Assembly: GCA_964404095.1 (NCBI GenBank)
Contig: CAYOIN010000015.1
Coordinates: 1-25,418, forward strand
Source of the DNA: CAZLQR01 sp964404095
Lineage (GTDB): Bacteria > Patescibacteriota > Microgenomatia > UBA1406 > GWC2-37-13
Length of the DNA: 25,418 nucleotides
Reading direction: 5' to 3'
Below are positions 23,124-25,418 of the stretch, one piece after another; position 1 is the stretch's first letter; each line of letters begins with the position of its first letter. The notes below the pieces were generated by a model. The model had not been told where the DNA came from and made no database searches. It was given only the letters and a program-made list of their open reading frames with translations. Made by a program: the position numbers and the translations under genes.

Positions 23124-23465
23124 TTATTTTACGGAGTCAATGATCTTCTGGAAAACGGTTGGGTGCTCGGTTGCGATCTGTGCAAGTACCTTTCTGTCGA
23201 GTCCAATTTTTTTCGCCTTCATCTTTTGCATAAATGTGCTGTAAGAAAGACCGGCTGGTCTCACCGCGGCATTGATGCGGACGATCCAGAGTGAGCGAAA
23301 GTCTCGCTTTTTCATTTTTCGACCATCATATGCATATTGACCGGCATGAAGTACAGCCTCCGAGGCCTTCTTGAAGAGCTTGCTTCTACTTTGCCAATAG
23401 CCCTTTGCTTGCTTCAATAGCTTCTTATGACGTCGTTTTGTTCGGGTACCTGACTTTACTCTCAT
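23124..23465 (-). CDS. rplT: 50S ribosomal protein L20
   Basis: L20 is an early-assembly large-subunit protein, and in some bacteria it represses its own operon. The 113 residues are full length. They begin MRVKSGTRTKRRHKKLLKQA and GYWQSRSKLFKKA, then YAYDGRKMKKRDFRSLWIVRINAAVR, the invariant L20 core, and GLSYSTFMQKMKAKKIGLDRK. It follows rpmI by four bases, in the standard infC-rpmI-rplT order. Confidence 0.97.
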   Translation of the reverse strand: MRVKSGTRTKRRHKKLLKQAKGYWQSRSKLFKKASEAVLHAGQYAYDGRKMKKRDFRSLWIVRINAAVRPAGLSYSTFMQKMKAKKIGLDRKVLAQIATEHPTVFQKIIDSVK

Positions 23466-23469
23466 ATGA

Positions 23470-23676
23470 TTATGCTTGTCCTAACATTTGTTTAATCTTT
23501 CGTCCGAAAACTCCCTCGGTCTTTTTCATGAGTTTCAGTCGTCGTGTTCGCTTTTTTCCTTTTGCATGTCGTTTATGTCGAATATAGTGCGAACGATGCA
23601 ATACCTTGCCACTTTTGGTGACCTTGAATCGCTTCGCCGCTGCTTTTCTTGTACGAACCTTTGTTTGTTTTTTCAT
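23470..23676 (-). CDS. rpmI: 50S ribosomal protein L35
   Basis: A small, very basic large-subunit protein of 68 residues. MKKQTKVRTRKAAAKRFKVT matches the L35 start, followed by GKVLHRSHYIRHKRHAKGKK. ATG 23676 is chosen because it gives the family N-terminus and lies one base after the infC stop. An in-frame ATG at 23703 would run into infC. It is probably translated by coupling to infC. Confidence 0.95.
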   Translation of the reverse strand: MKKQTKVRTRKAAAKRFKVTKSGKVLHRSHYIRHKRHAKGKKRTRRLKLMKKTEGVFGRKIKQMLGQA

Positions 23677-23677
23677 G

Positions 23678-24211
23678 TTATTTTTTTCTCGAAACAACTG
23701 CACGAACCACGCGTCCTTCGATGCGTGGCTCCTTTGAGATGTTTACTTCGCCGAGCGCTGCGATGAAAGACTTCACCTTTGCAAGTGCCATGTCCTTCTT
23801 GCCCATCTCGCGCCCTTTGAGCGACAGGTTTATTCGGATCTGATTCCCCTCGCTCAAAAATTCCTTTGCTTTTTCCTCAAGGCGCTGTACGTCGCCTTCA
23901 GCAATAAACAAAGAAATCTTAATATCCTTTACAATGCTCTTTTTGATCCCTTTTCTCGCCTCTTTCTGCTTCTTCTGCTCCTGGTATAAAAACTTCTTGA
24001 AATCTATCAGTTTTGCAACCGGTGGCTTTGCGTTTGGCGCAATGAGAACGAGATCAACCTCCTGCTCAAGCGCGATTCGCATCGCTTCCTCTTTTGAGAT
24101 TAAACCAACTTGCTTACTTTCCTGGTCAACTACTCGCAATGGCGATACGTTAATATGGTGATTAATCGTATAGAATTTGTGAGTAGGTCGTTGCGGCTGA
24201 TTTGTTCTCAA
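23678..24211 (-). CDS. infC: Translation initiation factor IF-3, TTG start
   Basis: IF-3 binds the 30S subunit, prevents premature 50S joining and checks start codons. The 177 residues have both domains. The N-terminal part has VSPLRVVDQESKQVGLISKEEAMRIAL and DLVLIAPNAKPPVAKLIDFKKFLYEQ-like sequence, with Ala where many IF-3s have Cys after PPV. A Lys-rich linker precedes the C-terminal part: VKDIKISLFIAEGD, IRINLSLKGREM. There is no ATG before residue 38, so TTG at 24211 is the likely start. It overlaps the thrS TGA (TTGA). Non-AUG starts are well known for infC and allow self-regulation. Confidence 0.95.
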   Translation of the reverse strand: MRTNQPQRPTHKFYTINHHINVSPLRVVDQESKQVGLISKEEAMRIALEQEVDLVLIAPNAKPPVAKLIDFKKFLYQEQKKQKEARKGIKKSIVKDIKISLFIAEGDVQRLEEKAKEFLSEGNQIRINLSLKGREMGKKDMALAKVKSFIAALGEVNISKEPRIEGRVVRAVVSRKK

Positions 24212-25398
24212 AGAGATGTTAGGTGGGTCTTAATAAAATCTGTAACTTTCATGAGACCCAGATCTTTACCTTCTCTGCTCCGAACCGAAACACTGAGTTC
24301 CGATTCCTGCAGTTCTTTATCCCCCATTATAACCATAAACGGCACTTTTTGCAATGTAGTTTCGCGTATTTTGGCTCCCAGGGGCTTATCATCTCGGTTT
24401 ATCTCGACGCGATAATTCGCTTCAGAAAGGATACGATATGCCTCATGAGCCTTCTCATTGTGCTTCTCAGATACCGGCAAAATCGCAATCTGTACCGGCG
24501 CGAGCCAGAACGGGAAGTTACCCTGGGTGTGCTCCGTGAGAATGCCGATAAAGCGCTCAACAGATCCAAGAACGGCGCGATGGACGATAACTGGTCTGTG
24601 TGGTTTGCCGTCTGAGTCGGTGTACTCAAGCTCCATGCGTTCTGGAATCTGAAAATCAAGCTGAATCGTAGCAAGCTGCCAGTCTCGACCCTGCGAGTCC
24701 TTGATCTGGATATCTATTTTTGGTCCGTAGAATGCTCCATCCTTATCCTTTACACCGAATGTAACTCCAGCATCGGTGAGTGCATCCTTCAATCCTTGCT
24801 CTGCGACTTCCCAGAGTTTTGGGTCTCCCATTGCTTTTTCAGGCTTTGTTGAGAGGAAGAACTCCGGGGTGAATCCTAGCTTTTGATAAAAACCACCTAC
24901 CAAATTGAGAATCGACTCAATTTCAGACTTGATCTGATCAGGCCGTACAAAATGGTGCGCATCATCGATAGTAAACTGTCGAACTCGGAATGCTCCACCG
25001 AGGACTCCTGATAGTTCGTTTCGATGAAGAATGCCGAAGTCAGAAAACCGCAAGGGGAGATCTTGATAGCTTCGAGTTTTTGTTGAGAACACGAGACATG
25101 CACCGGGGCAGTTCATCGGTTTCAGCGAGTATGATTCGTCCTCAACGTCAAGGTTGAACATATTCTCGTTATAAAAATCCCAGTGACCCGACCGCTGAAA
25201 TAATTTACTTTTCACCATAACCGGAGTCGAGATTTCTTGATAGCCAGCCTGTCTGAGACTTGAACGCAGATACTCAACGAGTGTCTTGTAGATGAGGTAT
25301 CCCTTATGATGCCAGAACATGGCGCCAGGCGCCACGTCATGAAATGAGAAGAGATCCATCTCACGGCCGATATCACGATGATCTTTGAGGTTTGCCAT
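24208..25398 (-). CDS. thrS: Threonyl-tRNA synthetase lacking TGS and editing domains
   Basis: ThrRS charges tRNA-Thr. The 396 residues correspond to only the catalytic and anticodon-binding parts of the approximately 640-residue bacterial enzyme. The protein begins MANLKDHRDIGREMDLFSFH, which in E. coli is about residue 240. Zinc-site ligands are present: Cys97 (KPMNCPG), His148 (DDAHHF) and His273 (VHRAVLGS). Class II motif 2 is FGILHRNE (121-128), and motif 3 ends GSVERF (278-283). The anticodon-binding domain spans about 300-396. The N-terminal TGS and Ser-tRNA editing domains are absent, and no in-frame room remains upstream because a TATAAT lies seven bases before the ATG. It is the first gene of the thrS-infC-rpmI-rplT-pheS-pheT cluster. 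Confidence 0.95.
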   Translation of the reverse strand: MANLKDHRDIGREMDLFSFHDVAPGAMFWHHKGYLIYKTLVEYLRSSLRQAGYQEISTPVMVKSKLFQRSGHWDFYNENMFNLDVEDESYSLKPMNCPGACLVFSTKTRSYQDLPLRFSDFGILHRNELSGVLGGAFRVRQFTIDDAHHFVRPDQIKSEIESILNLVGGFYQKLGFTPEFFLSTKPEKAMGDPKLWEVAEQGLKDALTDAGVTFGVKDKDGAFYGPKIDIQIKDSQGRDWQLATIQLDFQIPERMELEYTDSDGKPHRPVIVHRAVLGSVERFIGILTEHTQGNFPFWLAPVQIAILPVSEKHNEKAHEAYRILSEANYRVEINRDDKPLGAKIRETTLQKVPFMVIMGDKELQESELSVSVRSREGKDLGLMKVTDFIKTHLTSL

Positions 25399-25405
25399 AG
25401 GATCT

Positions 25406-25411
25406 ATTATA
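25406..25411 (-). promoter_or_regulatory. -10 box 7 bases before the thrS ATG
   Basis: The minus strand reads TATAAT, then seven bases (AGATCCT), then the ATG at 25398. The predicted transcript is leaderless, so the leader-RNA operator that controls E. coli thrS cannot be present. The window ends before any -35. Confidence 0.65.
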
Positions 25412-25418
25412 CAGAATC

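Noticed and set aside
1..25418. CRISPR array, transposase, integrase, toxin-antitoxin or defence genes
   Set aside because: No regular direct-repeat array and no protein of these families was found. The window is core housekeeping plus pilus genes.

Overview
This window looks like a chromosome segment of a Candidate Phyla Radiation (Patescibacteria-type) bacterium. The evidence is indirect. Genes are packed almost end to end, with several overlaps. Several universal proteins are shortened: a ThrRS without its N-terminal editing half, a PheT without its EMAP-II/tRNA-binding insertion, and a clamp-loader delta-prime-like protein without an N-terminal Walker A region. There is a type IV pilus system with PilB, PilT, PilC, PilM, PilN, PilO and many prepilins, but no PilQ secretin or PilP in view. 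TGA is used as an ordinary stop codon (thrS, rnc, the gene at 93), so this is not one of the lineages that recode UGA. I cannot place it below superphylum level from sequence alone.

Layout. 93-3168: a divergent MreB-like gene and, facing away from it, a membrane O-antigen-ligase / O-oligosaccharyltransferase-like protein with a repeat-type tail. 3158-4220: two prepilins on the minus strand, with a clear intrinsic terminator between them. 4329-5869: a plus-strand housekeeping block (L32, NusB, RNase III, S16). 5884-10378: a minus-strand pilus unit that reads, in transcription order, prepilin, repeat cluster, three minor prepilins, PilM, PilN, PilO. 10438-11073: a delta-prime-like clamp-loader gene, divergent from pilB. 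11153-15155: the plus-strand pilB-pilT-pilC motor and platform genes. 15160-17220: recG. 17412-19991: a class A penicillin-binding protein. 20012-25398: thrS-infC-rpmI-rplT-pheS-pheT in the order known from E. coli, on the minus strand.

How the genes fit together. PilB and PilT would power extension and retraction through PilC. PilM-PilN-PilO would form the inner-membrane alignment complex. Six proteins carry prepilin signals (G then F[ST]x[IV]E), so they need a PilD peptidase encoded elsewhere. The O-antigen-ligase-like enzyme next to the pilins could decorate surface glycans or the pilin itself.

The most notable pattern beyond the genes is in the promoters. At eight gene starts a -10 box (TATAAT, TATAAA or TATATT) ends exactly 6 or 7 bases before the ATG, with no Shine-Dalgarno sequence. 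This places the predicted transcription start on the start codon itself and suggests widespread leaderless mRNAs. A second non-coding signal is a cluster of stem-loops at 9854-9940 between two prepilin genes, two of which form an inverted pair of the same palindromic repeat. No tRNA, rRNA, CRISPR array, transposase or integrase was seen. No gene-free stretch exceeds 300 bases; the longest is about 190 bases between recG and the penicillin-binding protein.
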